In this document: piece after piece, positions 42,358-52,276 of the stretch
Layout: each line of letters begins with the position of its first letter
Position numbering within the stretch: position 1 is the stretch's first letter
Assembly: GCF_035917675.1 (NCBI RefSeq)
Contig: NZ_CP109104.1
Coordinates: 930,001 to 994,000, forward strand
Source: Streptomyces sp. NBC_01775
Lineage (GTDB): Bacteria; Actinomycetota; Actinomycetes; Streptomycetales; Streptomycetaceae
Direction of reading: 5' to 3'
DNA length: 64,000 bases
Made by a program: the position numbers and the translations under genes
Notes under the pieces: generated by a model
The model's input: only the letters and a program-made list of their open reading frames with translations
Told to the model about the DNA's origin: nothing
Database searches by the model: none

Positions 42358-42435
42358 CGTCGAGAGTGTATTCGACATGGCGACAAACTGCCGCCTTGAC
42401 TGTGATCGGCTCCCGGCACACCGAAGGAGGACGCC

Positions 42436-44079
42436 TTGTCGCACCCGGAATACCCGATACGGCCCGCACAGGACCGCCCTCGACGCGGCCGGCGTTGGGC
42501 CTTGGGCATCCTCGCCTTCGTCCTGCTCATGACGGGCGGTGGTTACGCCGGCTATCGGCTTCTCGGCGACGGCTCCACCGACCCCCAGGTCACAGCCGCG
42601 CAGGAGCGCCTCCAACCCTTCCTGCGGGCCTGGCAGAAGAAGCAGGCCAAGCAGGCCGGCGAGTACACCGACAGCCCGACCGAGGCCGAGTCGCTTCTCG
42701 ACTCGGTCATGACGAACCTCAAGCCGTCCCGGACGAAGATCACCACCGGGGACGGTGAGCGGAAGGGCGAGGGCGACGTGCGGGTGCCCTTCAAAGTGAA
42801 CATGCGCATACCCGGGGCCGGCGCGTACGCCTGGGACTCCGAGGCCCGCCTGCGCGAGCGGTCCGGCAAGTGGACCGTGATGTTCTCCTCGCCGATGGTG
42901 CATCCGAAGCTGCGGCCGGGCCAGACACTGGCGCTCTCCGGCAAGGACGCCCGGGGAAAGATACTCGACAGCAAGGGCGATGAGCTCCAGGCCGCCTCGC
43001 TGACCGGCGGGGTCGACGGCACGAGCGGCAAGGGCACCTCAGGGCTCCAGGCCCGCTACGACGACCAACTCTCCGGCGGGAAGGGCCCGCGCAAGGCCGT
43101 GGTGGTCGCGGACCGCAACACCGGGAAGGCCGTGAAGAAGCTGACGGCCACCAAGGAGGCCAAGGGCCGTCCGGTGCGTACGACCATCGACCCGCGCGTC
43201 CAAAAGGCAGCCGCCGACGCCCTGTCGGGGGTCAAGAAGAACGCGGCGCTCGTCGCCGTCAACCCGCGCACCGGGAACATCCTCGCCGCCGCCAACAAGC
43301 CCGGCGGCATGAACCGGGCACTGGAGGGGCGCTACGCGCCCGGCTCCACCTTCAAGGTCGTCACCGCGGCGGCCCTCCTGAACAAGGGAATGCGCCCCGC
43401 CGACGCCGGCCCCTGTCCCAAGTTCGTGCAGGCCGACGGCCGGCGCATGGAGAACCAGGGCCAGTTCAGCCTGCCCGCGGGCACGACGTTCGAGGAAGAC
43501 TTCGCGCAGTCCTGCAACACCTTCTTCATCGGGGCCAGGGACAAGCTGTCCGACTCCACCCTGCGCACCACCGCCGAGTCGTTCGGCATCGGCGGCAAGT
43601 GGGACGTGGGCGCCGCCACCTTCGACGGCAGCGTCCCGGCCAACACCAGCGACGGTGACAAGGCCGTCGCCGTCATCGGCCAGGGACGGGTGGAGGCATC
43701 CCCGCTGGTGATGGCGTCCCTGGCCGGCACCGTCAAGAACGGGACGTTCCAGCAGCCCGTGCTCGTGCCGGACGGGGTGCGCAAGAAGCACCGTGCGCCC
43801 CGGAACCTGGATACGCGGACGGTGTCCGACCTGCGCTCCATGATGCGCTCGGTGGTGACCAAGGGTTCCGGAGACGCGCTGAAGGACGTGCCGGGCGGGC
43901 CGCACGCCAAGACGGGCACCGCCGAGTTCGGGACGGACAAGCCCCCGCGCACCCACGCCTGGATGATCGGCTACCAGGACGACTCCCAGCTCGCCTGGTC
44001 GGTGCTCCTGGAGGACGGCGGCTCCGGCGGCAAGGACGCCGGTCCGGTCGCGGCGCGGTTCCTGAAGAACCTCTCCTGA
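42436..44079 (+). CDS. Penicillin-binding protein (transpeptidase with MecA_N-like domain)
   Basis: 547 residues from TTG 42436, with AAGGAGG five bases upstream. A signal anchor (residues 21-42) leads to an NTF2-like domain (about 50-155) as in MecA and many actinobacterial PBPs. The transpeptidase domain has STFK (304-307), SCN (359-361) and KTG (492-494). It cross-links peptidoglycan outside the membrane. Lying next to BlaA/BlaB and a beta-lactamase, it is probably part of the same inducible resistance response, perhaps a low-affinity PBP. Confidence 0.88.
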   Translation: MSHPEYPIRPAQDRPRRGRRWALGILAFVLLMTGGGYAGYRLLGDGSTDPQVTAAQERLQPFLRAWQKKQAKQAGEYTDSPTEAESLLDSVMTNLKPSRTKITTGDGERKGEGDVRVPFKVNMRIPGAGAYAWDSEARLRERSGKWTVMFSSPMVHPKLRPGQTLALSGKDARGKILDSKGDELQAASLTGGVDGTSGKGTSGLQARYDDQLSGGKGPRKAVVVADRNTGKAVKKLTATKEAKGRPVRTTIDPRVQKAAADALSGVKKNAALVAVNPRTGNILAAANKPGGMNRALEGRYAPGSTFKVVTAAALLNKGMRPADAGPCPKFVQADGRRMENQGQFSLPAGTTFEEDFAQSCNTFFIGARDKLSDSTLRTTAESFGIGGKWDVGAATFDGSVPANTSDGDKAVAVIGQGRVEASPLVMASLAGTVKNGTFQQPVLVPDGVRKKHRAPRNLDTRTVSDLRSMMRSVVTKGSGDALKDVPGGPHAKTGTAEFGTDKPPRTHAWMIGYQDDSQLAWSVLLEDGGSGGKDAGPVAARFLKNLS

Positions 44080-44144
44080 AGAACCTCGGCCGGTAACGCG
44101 ACCACGCAATGCGACCAGGCAAAGCGACAAGAAAGAGGACGACC

Positions 44145-45062
44145 GTGCGTCTGACCCGAGCTGCTCCGTCCCGCCGGACCCTTCTGGCCCTCGGCGCCGG
44201 TACGGCGGTGGCCACACTGGTGCCCACACCCGGTATCGCGTACGCCTCGACGTCCGAGGAGGGGATTTCCGAGCGGCTGCGGGCACTTGAGAAGGAGTAC
44301 GCGGCCCGGCTCGGGGTCTTCGCCCTGGACACCGCCACGGGCGCGACGGTCTCCTACCGCGCCCACGAACGCTTCCCGATGTGCTCCGTGTTCAAGGCGC
44401 TCGCCGCGGCGGCGGCCTTGCGGGACGTCGACCACGACGGCGAATTCCTCGCCAGGCGTATCCGTTACACCGAGAAGTTCGTCAAGGACTCGGGCTACAT
44501 CCCGGTCACCGGAAAGCCGGAGAACATCGCCAACGGCATGACCGGCGCCGAACTGTGCGCCGCCGCCGTCAGCGAGAGCGACAACGGCGCGGGGAACCTC
44601 CTGCTGCGCGAGCTGGGCGGCCCCACGGGCATCACCCGCTTCTGCCGTTCGCTCGGCGACACGACGACGCGGCTCGACCGCTGGGAGCCGGCGCTGAACT
44701 CGGCGGAGCCCGACCGGATCACGGACACCACCAGCCCCAGCGCCGTAGGGAAGACGTTCGGGCACCTCGTCGCCGGGCGCGCGCTCCAGCCCGAGGACCG
44801 CAAGCGGCTTACGGGCTGGCTGGTCGCGAACACCACCAACAGCGAGCGCTTCGGCGCGGGGCTGCCCGACGACTGGATCCTGGCGGACAAGACGGGCGGC
44901 GGCGACCAGTACGGCGTCGCCAACGACGTGGGCGTCGTCAAGCCCCCCGGGCGCTCCCCGCTGGTGCTGTCGGTCCTCTCCACCAAGTACGACCCACAGG
45001 GCCCTACGGACAACCCCCTGGTGGCCAGGACCGCCGAGCTGGTGGCGGCGGAGCTCACCTGA
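44145..45062 (+). CDS. bla: Class A beta-lactamase, Tat-exported
   Basis: 305 residues from GTG 44145. A twin-arginine leader (SRRTLLALGAG, cleavage near residue 34 after IAYA) is followed by a full class A enzyme: SVFK (81-84), SDN (145-147), Glu181 in RWEPALN (Glu166 equivalent) and KTG (249-251). All catalytic residues are present, so it should hydrolyse penicillins outside the cell. It follows the PBP by 65 bases and ends seven bases before the convergent EamA gene. Confidence 0.93.
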   Translation: MRLTRAAPSRRTLLALGAGTAVATLVPTPGIAYASTSEEGISERLRALEKEYAARLGVFALDTATGATVSYRAHERFPMCSVFKALAAAAALRDVDHDGEFLARRIRYTEKFVKDSGYIPVTGKPENIANGMTGAELCAAAVSESDNGAGNLLLRELGGPTGITRFCRSLGDTTTRLDRWEPALNSAEPDRITDTTSPSAVGKTFGHLVAGRALQPEDRKRLTGWLVANTTNSERFGAGLPDDWILADKTGGGDQYGVANDVGVVKPPGRSPLVLSVLSTKYDPQGPTDNPLVARTAELVAAELT

Positions 45063-45069
45063 CGCTCCG

Positions 45070-46077
45070 TCACTGCTGCGCGGTGCCCTCCCGCTCCCCG
45101 GCCAGGTGTCCCTGTCCGGGGAGCGGCCGTGCCGCGGCGGTGCGCCGCGAGAGGCGCCCCTGGAGCGCGGCGAGGACGGCCCCCGCCAGCAGCACCAGCG
45201 CCCCCGCCGCCTGCACGGGACCGAAGGTCTCCCCGAGAAACAGGGTGCCGCACGCGGTGTTGACCACCGGGACGGTGAACATCATCAAGGAGGCCGAAGC
45301 CGGCCCCACGGCTCCCACCCCCCGGTAGTAGAGGAGATTCGCGACGGCCGCGGCGCCCAGGGCCAGATAGACCGCGTTCAGCCACACGCCAGGCGGCAGC
45401 TCGCCCCACTCCACGCGCGGGATGTCGGGCGCGGCCATCACACCCAGCAGCAGGGCTCCCGCGCAGGTGGCGTACGTGGTGGCCCGGAGCGGATCGATAC
45501 CGGCCAGTACCCGGGGCCCGGCGAGCGTATAGGCGGCCCAGCACACCGCGCTGAGGAGGAACAGGGCGTCTCCGGCGAGCCGCGACGGATCGCCGTGTGT
45601 GCTGCCTCCGGCCCCCAGGAAGAAGAGCACGGCCCCGGCCAGCCCCAGTCCCAGCCCGGCCACCCGCATCCCCGACGCCCGCTCCCGCCCCGTGACCAGC
45701 AGCAACAAGCTGGTGAGCACGGGGCTCATGACGGGAATGAGGATGCCGGCGTCCAGGGAAGGCGCGAGCGAGAGCCCCCAGAAGAAGAAGCTGTTGTAAG
45801 CGAAGACCCCCAGGACGCCTGCGAGCGCCGCACGCCCGCCCACGCGCGGTGAGATCTTCGGCCGCGTTCCGCCCCGCCCACCCGGTCCGCCGCCACCGCC
45901 GAGGAGCGCCACCGCGACGAGAAGAGCGAGGGCGGCGCCTCCGAACCGCAGCAGGGCGGCCACGGAGTGCGGTACGTGGTCCACCACGGATTTGGAGCTG
46001 GAGAAGGCGCTCCCCCACAGCACCATGGTGACCGACAGCGAAAAGTACGGGCTGTGTACGCCCTTCTTGCTTGGCAT
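45070..46077 (-). CDS. EamA/DMT family transporter
   Basis: 335 residues with ten hydrophobic segments in two EamA repeats (LSVTMVLWGSAFSSSKSV in the first; ALFLLSAVCWAAYTLAGPRVL in the second). VPVVNTACGTLFLGE near the C-terminus is typical of drug/metabolite exporters of the RhaT/EamA group. A Gly-rich loop (LLGGGGGPGGRGG) replaces the usual short loop after helix 2. Substrate unknown. Confidence 0.88.
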   Translation of the reverse strand: MPSKKGVHSPYFSLSVTMVLWGSAFSSSKSVVDHVPHSVAALLRFGGAALALLVAVALLGGGGGPGGRGGTRPKISPRVGGRAALAGVLGVFAYNSFFFWGLSLAPSLDAGILIPVMSPVLTSLLLLVTGRERASGMRVAGLGLGLAGAVLFFLGAGGSTHGDPSRLAGDALFLLSAVCWAAYTLAGPRVLAGIDPLRATTYATCAGALLLGVMAAPDIPRVEWGELPPGVWLNAVYLALGAAAVANLLYYRGVGAVGPASASLMMFTVPVVNTACGTLFLGETFGPVQAAGALVLLAGAVLAALQGRLSRRTAAARPLPGQGHLAGEREGTAQQ

Positions 46078-46300
46078 GGCCCGACCCTGGCGGACAAGGG
46101 CCCCGCCGTCTTGAACGGTGGTGCGCCGGGCCTGCCCGGGAGGAACCGCTCGCCCGCCTCCCCAGGTCACAGGCCTGGGACCACAGCCGTTTTCGCCGCC
46201 TGCGCGCAGGGAACTCCGCGGAGAGCCAGGAGCGGGGGCCCGAATCGGGGAGCCTCGAAATCGGGAGCGCGAAAGCCGGGGGGCGCGAGAGGAGGCGGCG

Positions 46301-46693
46301 ATGCAACAGGAGGAGTTTCTGGCCCGGGTGCGTGAGCGCGGGGAGTACAGCGACACCAAGGAGGCGGCCATGGTCACGGAAGCCGTACTGTCCGTGCTCG
46401 CCTCACGGCTGACCCCGGGCGAGGCGGCGGATCTGGCCTCACAGCTCCCCGACCCCATGCCGGAGTGGATGGACCTCGACCCGGACCGGAAGGCCGAGTC
46501 GTACGGGGTCGAGGAGTTCCGTCACCGGGTGGCCGACCGCGTCGGCGCGCGCCCGCACACCACTCAGTGGGACGCCTCGGCGGTCCTCACCACCCTGGCC
46601 GACGCCGTGTCCGGCGGCGAGGTCAACCAGATCATCAGCCAGCTGCCCTCCGGCTACGCCGCGCTGTTCGGCAAGCTCGACCTGAGCGGCTGA
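46301..46693 (+). CDS. DUF2267 protein
   Basis: 130 residues behind GAGAGGAGG. EEFLARVRERGEYSDTKEAAMVTEAVLSVLASRLTP (in two parts) and DLASQLPDPMPEW, with a second repeat ending QIISQLPSGYAALFG, are the DUF2267 halves. These small helical proteins are common in actinobacteria and have no defined function. It precedes the phosphatase gene by 77 bases and may share its transcript. Confidence 0.88.
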   Translation: MQQEEFLARVRERGEYSDTKEAAMVTEAVLSVLASRLTPGEAADLASQLPDPMPEWMDLDPDRKAESYGVEEFRHRVADRVGARPHTTQWDASAVLTTLADAVSGGEVNQIISQLPSGYAALFGKLDLSG

Positions 46694-46770
46694 CGCCGGT
46701 CCCCCCAGAAGCCGTCGTCCGGTACTGGGCCTGTTTCCATGAGGAGGGCCCGTACCTGAGAGGGGCCTGT

Positions 46771-48150
46771 ATGAGCAGCGCCGAAGCCCGGCTACGGGTG
46801 CTGGGCGATCTCATCGGGGCGAGCCATGTGGTGCTGCTGGAACAGGTGCCCTCGGTGGTCGCCGAACACGCGGCGCGGGCCGGGTGGTCGCAGGTGCTCA
46901 TCTACCTGGCCGATCTCCAGGAGGATGTGCTGTTCCTGCTGACCGGCCAGGGCCCGGACGCGGGGCGGCTGGCGCGGGGGAGCCCGGCGGAGTTGCCCGT
47001 CGAGGGCACCGTGGCCGGCCGGGCCTTCCAGCTGGGCCAGGTCCTCGCCGCCTCGTCCGGGCCGACGCGCGAGTGGTGGGTGCCGCTGGTGGACGGGACC
47101 GAGCGCATGGGCGTGCTCCGTATGACGGAGGAGACGGGCGAGGACGCCGGGCCCGGAGGTGCGGGGGACGCCGGGGCCGGGGGTGAGGAGCGGGAGAGCG
47201 GTGGGGGCGGCGAGGAGTCGCTGCGCAATCTGGCCGGGCTGGTGGCGCTGCTCCTCGTCAGCAAGCGCGGGACGAGCGACTCCTACGCCCGGCTGGTGCG
47301 GCGGCGCCGGATGAACGTCGCCGCCGAGATGGAGTGGCGGCTGATGCCGCCGCGCACGATGGCCACCGACCGGGTGCTGCTCAGCGCGCTGATGGAGCCC
47401 GCCTACGAGGTCAGCGGGGACGCGTTCGACTACGCGATGGCCGCCGACACGGTGCATCTGGACCTCTTCGACGCGATGGGCCACGACACGGCCGCCGGGC
47501 TGACCGCCAACCTGGCCGTGGCCGCCTGCCGGAACCACCGGCGCCAGGGCGGCACCCTCGAAGGGGTGTCCCAGGCGGTCGAGCGGGCGCTGGTGGAGCA
47601 GTTCGCCGGGGAGCGCTACGCCACCGGTTTCCTGGGCGAGCTGAACGCGAACACCGGCGAGCTGCGCTGGGTGAACCGCGGCCACCCCACGCCGGTCATC
47701 ATCCGGGGCGGGCGCACGGTCGTCCCCCTGTCCGGCGAACCCACTCCGCCCATGGGCACCGACCTGGGCATGCGGGACACGGTGTGCGTCGAGCAGCTGG
47801 AGCCCGGTGACCGGCTGCTGGTCTACACCGACGGGTTCACCGAGGCCCGCAACCCGGAGGGCGAGGAGTTCGGGCTCGCCCGCTTCACCGACTTCCTCGC
47901 CCGGCACCACAGCGACTTGCTGCCTGCGCCCGAGACCCTGCGCCGTCTGGTGCGGCACCACCTCGAATACCACCAGGGGCAGTTGCGCGACGATGCCAGC
48001 GTCATGCTGGTCGAGTGGCACGGGCCCACCCCGTACACCCTCTCCTACATGGAGTCCTTCGCGGGGCTGCCCGCGCGCACCGCCACTCCCGAGGTCCTTC
48101 CCTCGACCTGGGGCGCGTCCTCCGAGACGGACGAGCGCCCGCCCGTCTGA
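46771..48150 (+). CDS. PP2C-type (SpoIIE) protein phosphatase
   Basis: 459 residues from ATG 46771 behind GAGAGGGG. A divergent sensory region (about 1-150) holds a Gly/Glu-rich insertion (residues 115-145). The SpoIIE domain follows: RRRMNVAAEMEWRLMPP, VSGDAFDYA, DAMGHDTAAGL, GHPTPVIIRGG and VYTDGFTEARN. Metal-binding Asp residues are present. Streptomyces has many such phosphatases that dephosphorylate anti-sigma-factor antagonists. No kinase or antagonist gene is adjacent. Confidence 0.88.
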   Translation: MSSAEARLRVLGDLIGASHVVLLEQVPSVVAEHAARAGWSQVLIYLADLQEDVLFLLTGQGPDAGRLARGSPAELPVEGTVAGRAFQLGQVLAASSGPTREWWVPLVDGTERMGVLRMTEETGEDAGPGGAGDAGAGGEERESGGGGEESLRNLAGLVALLLVSKRGTSDSYARLVRRRRMNVAAEMEWRLMPPRTMATDRVLLSALMEPAYEVSGDAFDYAMAADTVHLDLFDAMGHDTAAGLTANLAVAACRNHRRQGGTLEGVSQAVERALVEQFAGERYATGFLGELNANTGELRWVNRGHPTPVIIRGGRTVVPLSGEPTPPMGTDLGMRDTVCVEQLEPGDRLLVYTDGFTEARNPEGEEFGLARFTDFLARHHSDLLPAPETLRRLVRHHLEYHQGQLRDDASVMLVEWHGPTPYTLSYMESFAGLPARTATPEVLPSTWGASSETDERPPV

Positions 48151-48277
48151 CGGCTCCGGCGGCGATCAGCGCGCGGCGGGCTCCTGCGCGCGGGGGCGGT
48201 CGCGGCGGTCCAGCACGGCGTCGAGGTACTCGCCGATGGCGTCCCGGTTGCGCGTCAGGCAGCGGATCCGTTCGAGG

Positions 48278-48313
48278 GTGCGGGCCCCGGCCAGCGGGGG
48301 CCGGGGCCCGCAC
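48278..48313 (-). terminator. Terminator of the amino-acid oxidation operon
   Basis: GTGCGGGCCCCGGCC (48278-48292) pairs perfectly with 48299-48313 over a six-base loop, five bases beyond the last gene on the minus strand. Confidence 0.78.
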
Positions 48314-48317
48314 CGTC

Positions 48318-49478
48318 CTACTGTTGTCCGGCGAAGCGGGCCGGGGCGAGTGGGGCCAGGGACTCCTTGTCCACGCCCGCGAACCGTTCGGGCCGGAACC
48401 CCGCCAGCAGGGGGCTCGTCCTCCGAGAGACGATTTCCTGTGCCGCGAGCCTGCCCAGCAGGGGGCCGAGCGTGATGCCGCTGTGGGTGGCGAGCGCGTA
48501 GACGGAGCCCGTGGCGCTGAATCCGGCGACCGTCTTGCCGTCCGCCGGCATGGAGCGCTGGCCGACGCGGAGGGATTCCAGGCGTGCCCCCTCGGTGCCG
48601 TCCACCAGTGCGCGGAGGCGGGCGCACAGTTCGCGGGCGTGCTCGCCGTCGGCGGGCGGGACGTGCGCCGGGTCCGCGTCGGCGTCGAGGTCCAGCCCCT
48701 GCACCACGAGCCGGCCGCCGCCGTCGGGCCGTACGTTCAGCTCGGGCGTCGTCAGGACCCGGCCGACGCGCGCGGGCAGCGGTGCGGTGTAGCCGAGGAG
48801 GCCGACGGAGGCCGAGCCCGCGGCCTCCGGGTCGGCCATGGGCAGCGGCAGCCCGCAGGACGCTGCCAGCGGTTCGCTCCAGCGGCCCGCCGCGAGGACG
48901 ACCGCGTCGAAGCGCTCGGTGGCGCCGGACGCCAGCGTCACACGGGCGCCGGCGCTCTCGTCGGTGACGCCGGTGACCTGCGCGGGGCAGCGCAGCTCGG
49001 CACCGAGGTCCCTGGCTTCGCCCCACAGGCGGGCCAGCAGCGCGACCGGCAGGACGTGGCCCTCCTTCGGGTACCAGGCGACGTCGGGCACCCCGGGCGG
49101 CATCCGCAGGTCCGGCACGAGTTCACCGGCGCGTTCGGCGGTGATCCACTCCACCGGGTAGCCGCGGCCCCGCAGCCCGTCGACGTCGGCCGCGAGGCTC
49201 TCCATGCCGGCACCGCGTGCCCATTCCAGGTTTCCGGTGCGGAAGAACCAGTCGCCGCCGTCCTGCGCCAGGGCCTCGTGTTCGGAGATTCCGGCGACGT
49301 TGAGTTCGTGGTAGGCGAGCGGATTCTTCTTGTGCGAATTGATCCAGGCGAAGGAGGTCCCCGTGGTGCCCGCGCCCGGCGCTGTGCGCTCGAACACCGT
49401 TACGTGGGCGCCGGCGAGCGCCAGTGATCTGGCGGTGCTCGCGCCGATGATTCCCAGTCCGACGATCGCGACTCGCAT
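48318..49478 (-). CDS. FAD-dependent oxidoreductase of the D-amino acid oxidase (DAO) family
   Basis: 386 residues. N-terminal GLGIIGASTARSLALAGAHVTVFE binds the FAD ADP; the central FDAVVLAAGRWS and the C-terminal GSVYALATHSGITLGPLLGRL complete the DAO fold. It resembles D-amino acid dehydrogenases and glycine/sarcosine oxidases. It is the last gene of a three-gene operon with a sodium symporter and a second amine oxidase, so it probably oxidises an amino acid taken up by the symporter. Confidence 0.87.
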   Translation of the reverse strand: MRVAIVGLGIIGASTARSLALAGAHVTVFERTAPGAGTTGTSFAWINSHKKNPLAYHELNVAGISEHEALAQDGGDWFFRTGNLEWARGAGMESLAADVDGLRGRGYPVEWITAERAGELVPDLRMPPGVPDVAWYPKEGHVLPVALLARLWGEARDLGAELRCPAQVTGVTDESAGARVTLASGATERFDAVVLAAGRWSEPLAASCGLPLPMADPEAAGSASVGLLGYTAPLPARVGRVLTTPELNVRPDGGGRLVVQGLDLDADADPAHVPPADGEHARELCARLRALVDGTEGARLESLRVGQRSMPADGKTVAGFSATGSVYALATHSGITLGPLLGRLAAQEIVSRRTSPLLAGFRPERFAGVDKESLAPLAPARFAGQQ

Positions 49479-49489
49479 GTGCTCTTTCC

Positions 49490-50977
49490 TCACTTTTCCA
49501 CGGTGGACAGGCTGTTGGCGGCATCGGGCCCGGTGTCGGTGCCGGGGCCGGGTTCGGGGCCGGAACCGACGCCGGGTTTCCTGTGGAGGCCGGGTACGAG
49601 CAAGACCAGCAGCGCGACGACGGAGGCCGCGATGCCGTAGACCGCGTAGGGAACGGTCGTATCGGCGAACTGGGCGAGGGCGCAGCCCGCGATGCCGGCG
49701 AGCATGCTGCCCAGCGCGGCGACGGGCCGCAGCGCGAAGCGTTTGCGGAGCAGATAGCCGACGAAGATCGGGGCTGCCAAGGTGGCGGCCGAGTAGGCGT
49801 AGCTGGCGACGAGCCAGTCCAGCGCGCTGGGGAAGACGATGGCGAGCGCGGCGGCGAGGAGGGCCACCACGACGGTGAACATGCGGGAGAGCGACACCGT
49901 TTCGCGGTCGCCCCTGGTACGGCCGAACACGTTCTGGTGCAGATCGCGGATGATGTTCGCGACGACCGACTGCAAGGCGGCGCCGGTGGTGGAGATGATC
50001 GTGGCGACGAGGAACGCACCGTAGATGACCAGCAGTGTCGCCGGCAGGCGGGTGATCAGCCAGCCCGCCGCGTCCTCGGGGTTGCCGAGTCCGGGATTCA
50101 TCGCGCGGACCGCGAGGCCGATACAGCCCGCGTACAGGCCGCCGACGAGGATCGTCAGCCCGGAGAGGACCAGTCCGCGGCGGGCGTCGGAGACCTTCTT
50201 CGTGGCGAAGACCCGCTGGTAATACAGCTGGTTGGTGAGCGTGCCCGGGACGATGGCCGCCACCCACAGCCATATCTGCTCTCCCCCGGCGGCGGTGATC
50301 CCGCTCGGCTGCCACAGGCCGTCGGGCACCTTGCTGGTGATGCCGCCCCAGCCGCCCGCCAGGTATATCGCGTAGCCGGCGACGAAGAGCGACATCGCTA
50401 TCTTGAAGATGCCGAAGATGAAGTCGGTCCAGACCACCGAGGTGAGTCCGCCGGGCAGGACGAATATCAGCGAGCCCACCATGATCGCCACGATGAGGAT
50501 GTTGGCGTGGATTCCGGTGAGTTCGCCGAAGAGCTTGGCGAAGGCGACGAATTGGGTGGCGAGCCAGCCGAAGGGCACGATCAGCGCCGCGATGCCGGCG
50601 ACGCCGGTGACCGCTTTGCTGGTGCCGAAGAGTTTGCTGACGATGTCGGGGACGGTGGTGAACTTCTGCTCGCGCAGCCAGCGCGCGATCAGGGCGAGGC
50701 CGAGGAATCCCAGCAGGACGCAGCCCTCATAGGCGAAAACGGACCAGCCCGACGCGTAGGCGATGCCCACGTGGGCGATCAGCACCCCGCCGCCGACAGC
50801 GGTGGCGAACTGCGTGATGACGACGACGCCGAGCGGGAGCGATTCGGGGGCCGCGAGCCAGTCGGCGGAGCTTTTCGCACGCTTGCCGAAATACATCGAC
50901 AGCAGTGCGCCCAACGCGATGATCAGCAGGCTCGCGATGACGATGGCGATGATCTGGCCGGTCGAGTTTCTGGGCAT
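49490..50977 (-). CDS. Sodium:solute symporter (SSS family)
   Basis: 495 residues with about 13 membrane segments. AIVIASLLIIALGALLSM opens the first helix, then SADWLAAPESLPLG, the TATLAAPIF-type core and TTGAALQSVVANIIRDLHQN, a hallmark of the SSS family (proline, pantothenate and related carriers). A Pro/Gly-rich cytoplasmic tail ends the protein. Placed between two amine-oxidising flavoproteins, it most likely imports an amino acid or N-methyl amino acid with sodium. Confidence 0.88.
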   Translation of the reverse strand: MPRNSTGQIIAIVIASLLIIALGALLSMYFGKRAKSSADWLAAPESLPLGVVVITQFATAVGGGVLIAHVGIAYASGWSVFAYEGCVLLGFLGLALIARWLREQKFTTVPDIVSKLFGTSKAVTGVAGIAALIVPFGWLATQFVAFAKLFGELTGIHANILIVAIMVGSLIFVLPGGLTSVVWTDFIFGIFKIAMSLFVAGYAIYLAGGWGGITSKVPDGLWQPSGITAAGGEQIWLWVAAIVPGTLTNQLYYQRVFATKKVSDARRGLVLSGLTILVGGLYAGCIGLAVRAMNPGLGNPEDAAGWLITRLPATLLVIYGAFLVATIISTTGAALQSVVANIIRDLHQNVFGRTRGDRETVSLSRMFTVVVALLAAALAIVFPSALDWLVASYAYSAATLAAPIFVGYLLRKRFALRPVAALGSMLAGIAGCALAQFADTTVPYAVYGIAASVVALLVLLVPGLHRKPGVGSGPEPGPGTDTGPDAANSLSTVEK

Positions 50978-51063
50978 GGCCTGCCTCCGTGGGGCATGAC
51001 GGGACCAGCACGCGCGGTCCGGGAACGCCGCGCGCGTGTTGGGGGATGTGGGACTTGTGCTGG

Positions 51064-52230
51064 TTATGCTCCCTGCGTGAACCGCTGCGGGTTCAGTTCG
51101 CCGATGTCGTGCTCCGTCTTTCCGCGCAGCGCCAGATCGGCAGCGATCTCCCCGAATACCGGGGCGAGTTTGAAGCCGTGTCCGGAGAATCCGGTGAGAA
51201 CGGTGGCGTTCGCCGCCCCGGGAAGCGGGCCGACGACGGCGTGTTCGTCGGGCGTGAAGCCCTCCGCGTAAGTGCCGATGCGCACGGGTTGCGGCACCAG
51301 TCCGGGAAGAAGCCGCGCGACCGCCGCGGAGGCCGCTTGCGCGAATTCGGGGGCCGCGCTGCGCGGAAGTCCGTCCGGGCTGTCGATGACGGGCCAGCCG
51401 AGGTGGTGCGGCACGATCTTCACGGCGACCCCGTCGAGCAGGGGAAAGCAGGAGAATCCGGCCTCGGGGTGCCGCCGGATCGCGATCGGCAGCCGTTCGG
51501 GCCGGTGTGCGGCTACGTCGCGCGCGGCGAACCAGCACGCGGTGATCAGCCGGGGCTCCACCGGGATCGCGGCCGACGGGCCCAGCGCCGTGGCCCAGGG
51601 CCCGGGGGTGAGGACGACGTGGTCGACCGTGTGCGTCTCGCCGCCGGCCCGCAGCCGCCAGCCTCCGGGGGTCTCTTCGAAGCCCTCGACCGGGGTGTAG
51701 GAGAGGATCCTCGCCCCTGCCTCTTCCGCCGCGTCGAGCGCGCCCTGGACGGACGGCTCGGGGCGCAGGACGCCGGCGTTCGGGTCGAGAAGGGCGATTT
51801 CGCCGGGGTCCAGGCGGTGTTGGGGAAAGCGCCACGCCGCGCTCGCGCTGTCGAGAATGTCGTGCGGAAGTCCCGTCTCCTCCGCGCAGCGGCGCACCGC
51901 GAGCACATCGGGTTCGTCCGGCGCACCGATGGTCAGTCCGCCGCACATGGTCAGCAGTTGCCTGCCGCTGACGGCCTCCAGTTCCCTCCACAGTTCTCCC
52001 GCGCGCCGCAGAAGCGGCACATAGGAGCCGCCTTCCTTGTAGGCGGTGCGGAAAATGCGGGATTCGCCCGCGGAGGCACCACGGTCGTGGCCCCGTCCGT
52101 AGCGGTCGAAGGCGAGGACTTCCGCGCCGCGGGCGGCGAGTTGCCACGCTGCCATGGCGCCGATGACGCCGGTTCCGATGATCGCGACACGAGGTGCCGA
52201 AGCCGGGACAGGGGGTGCCGAAGCCGTCAT
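51064..52230 (-). CDS. Sarcosine oxidase / N-methyltryptophan oxidase-like flavoprotein
   Basis: 388 residues. IIGTGVIGAMAAWQLAARGAEVLAFDR (FAD motif) and the following RGASAGESRIFRTAY are typical of monomeric sarcosine oxidase and MTOX. The C-terminal FTPDEHAVVGPLPG and TGFSGHGFKLAP also fit. The Cys that binds FAD covalently just before TPDEH in these enzymes is missing (the segment is GTYAEGFTPDEH), so FAD is probably bound non-covalently. First gene of the operon; ATG 52230 with AAGGAGC upstream. Confidence 0.85.
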   Translation of the reverse strand: MTASAPPVPASAPRVAIIGTGVIGAMAAWQLAARGAEVLAFDRYGRGHDRGASAGESRIFRTAYKEGGSYVPLLRRAGELWRELEAVSGRQLLTMCGGLTIGAPDEPDVLAVRRCAEETGLPHDILDSASAAWRFPQHRLDPGEIALLDPNAGVLRPEPSVQGALDAAEEAGARILSYTPVEGFEETPGGWRLRAGGETHTVDHVVLTPGPWATALGPSAAIPVEPRLITACWFAARDVAAHRPERLPIAIRRHPEAGFSCFPLLDGVAVKIVPHHLGWPVIDSPDGLPRSAAPEFAQAASAAVARLLPGLVPQPVRIGTYAEGFTPDEHAVVGPLPGAANATVLTGFSGHGFKLAPVFGEIAADLALRGKTEHDIGELNPQRFTQGA

Positions 52231-52276
52231 GAAAGCTCCTTCGGGAAACGGCGCGGCCTCACCCGGCGCTTGTGAG

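Noticed and set aside
48166..48282. Possible regulator tail on the minus strand (ERIRCLTRNRDAIGEYLDAV)
   Set aside because: It looks like the end of a small regulator, but only about 38 residues remain, overlapping the terminator arm; too little to assign a family.
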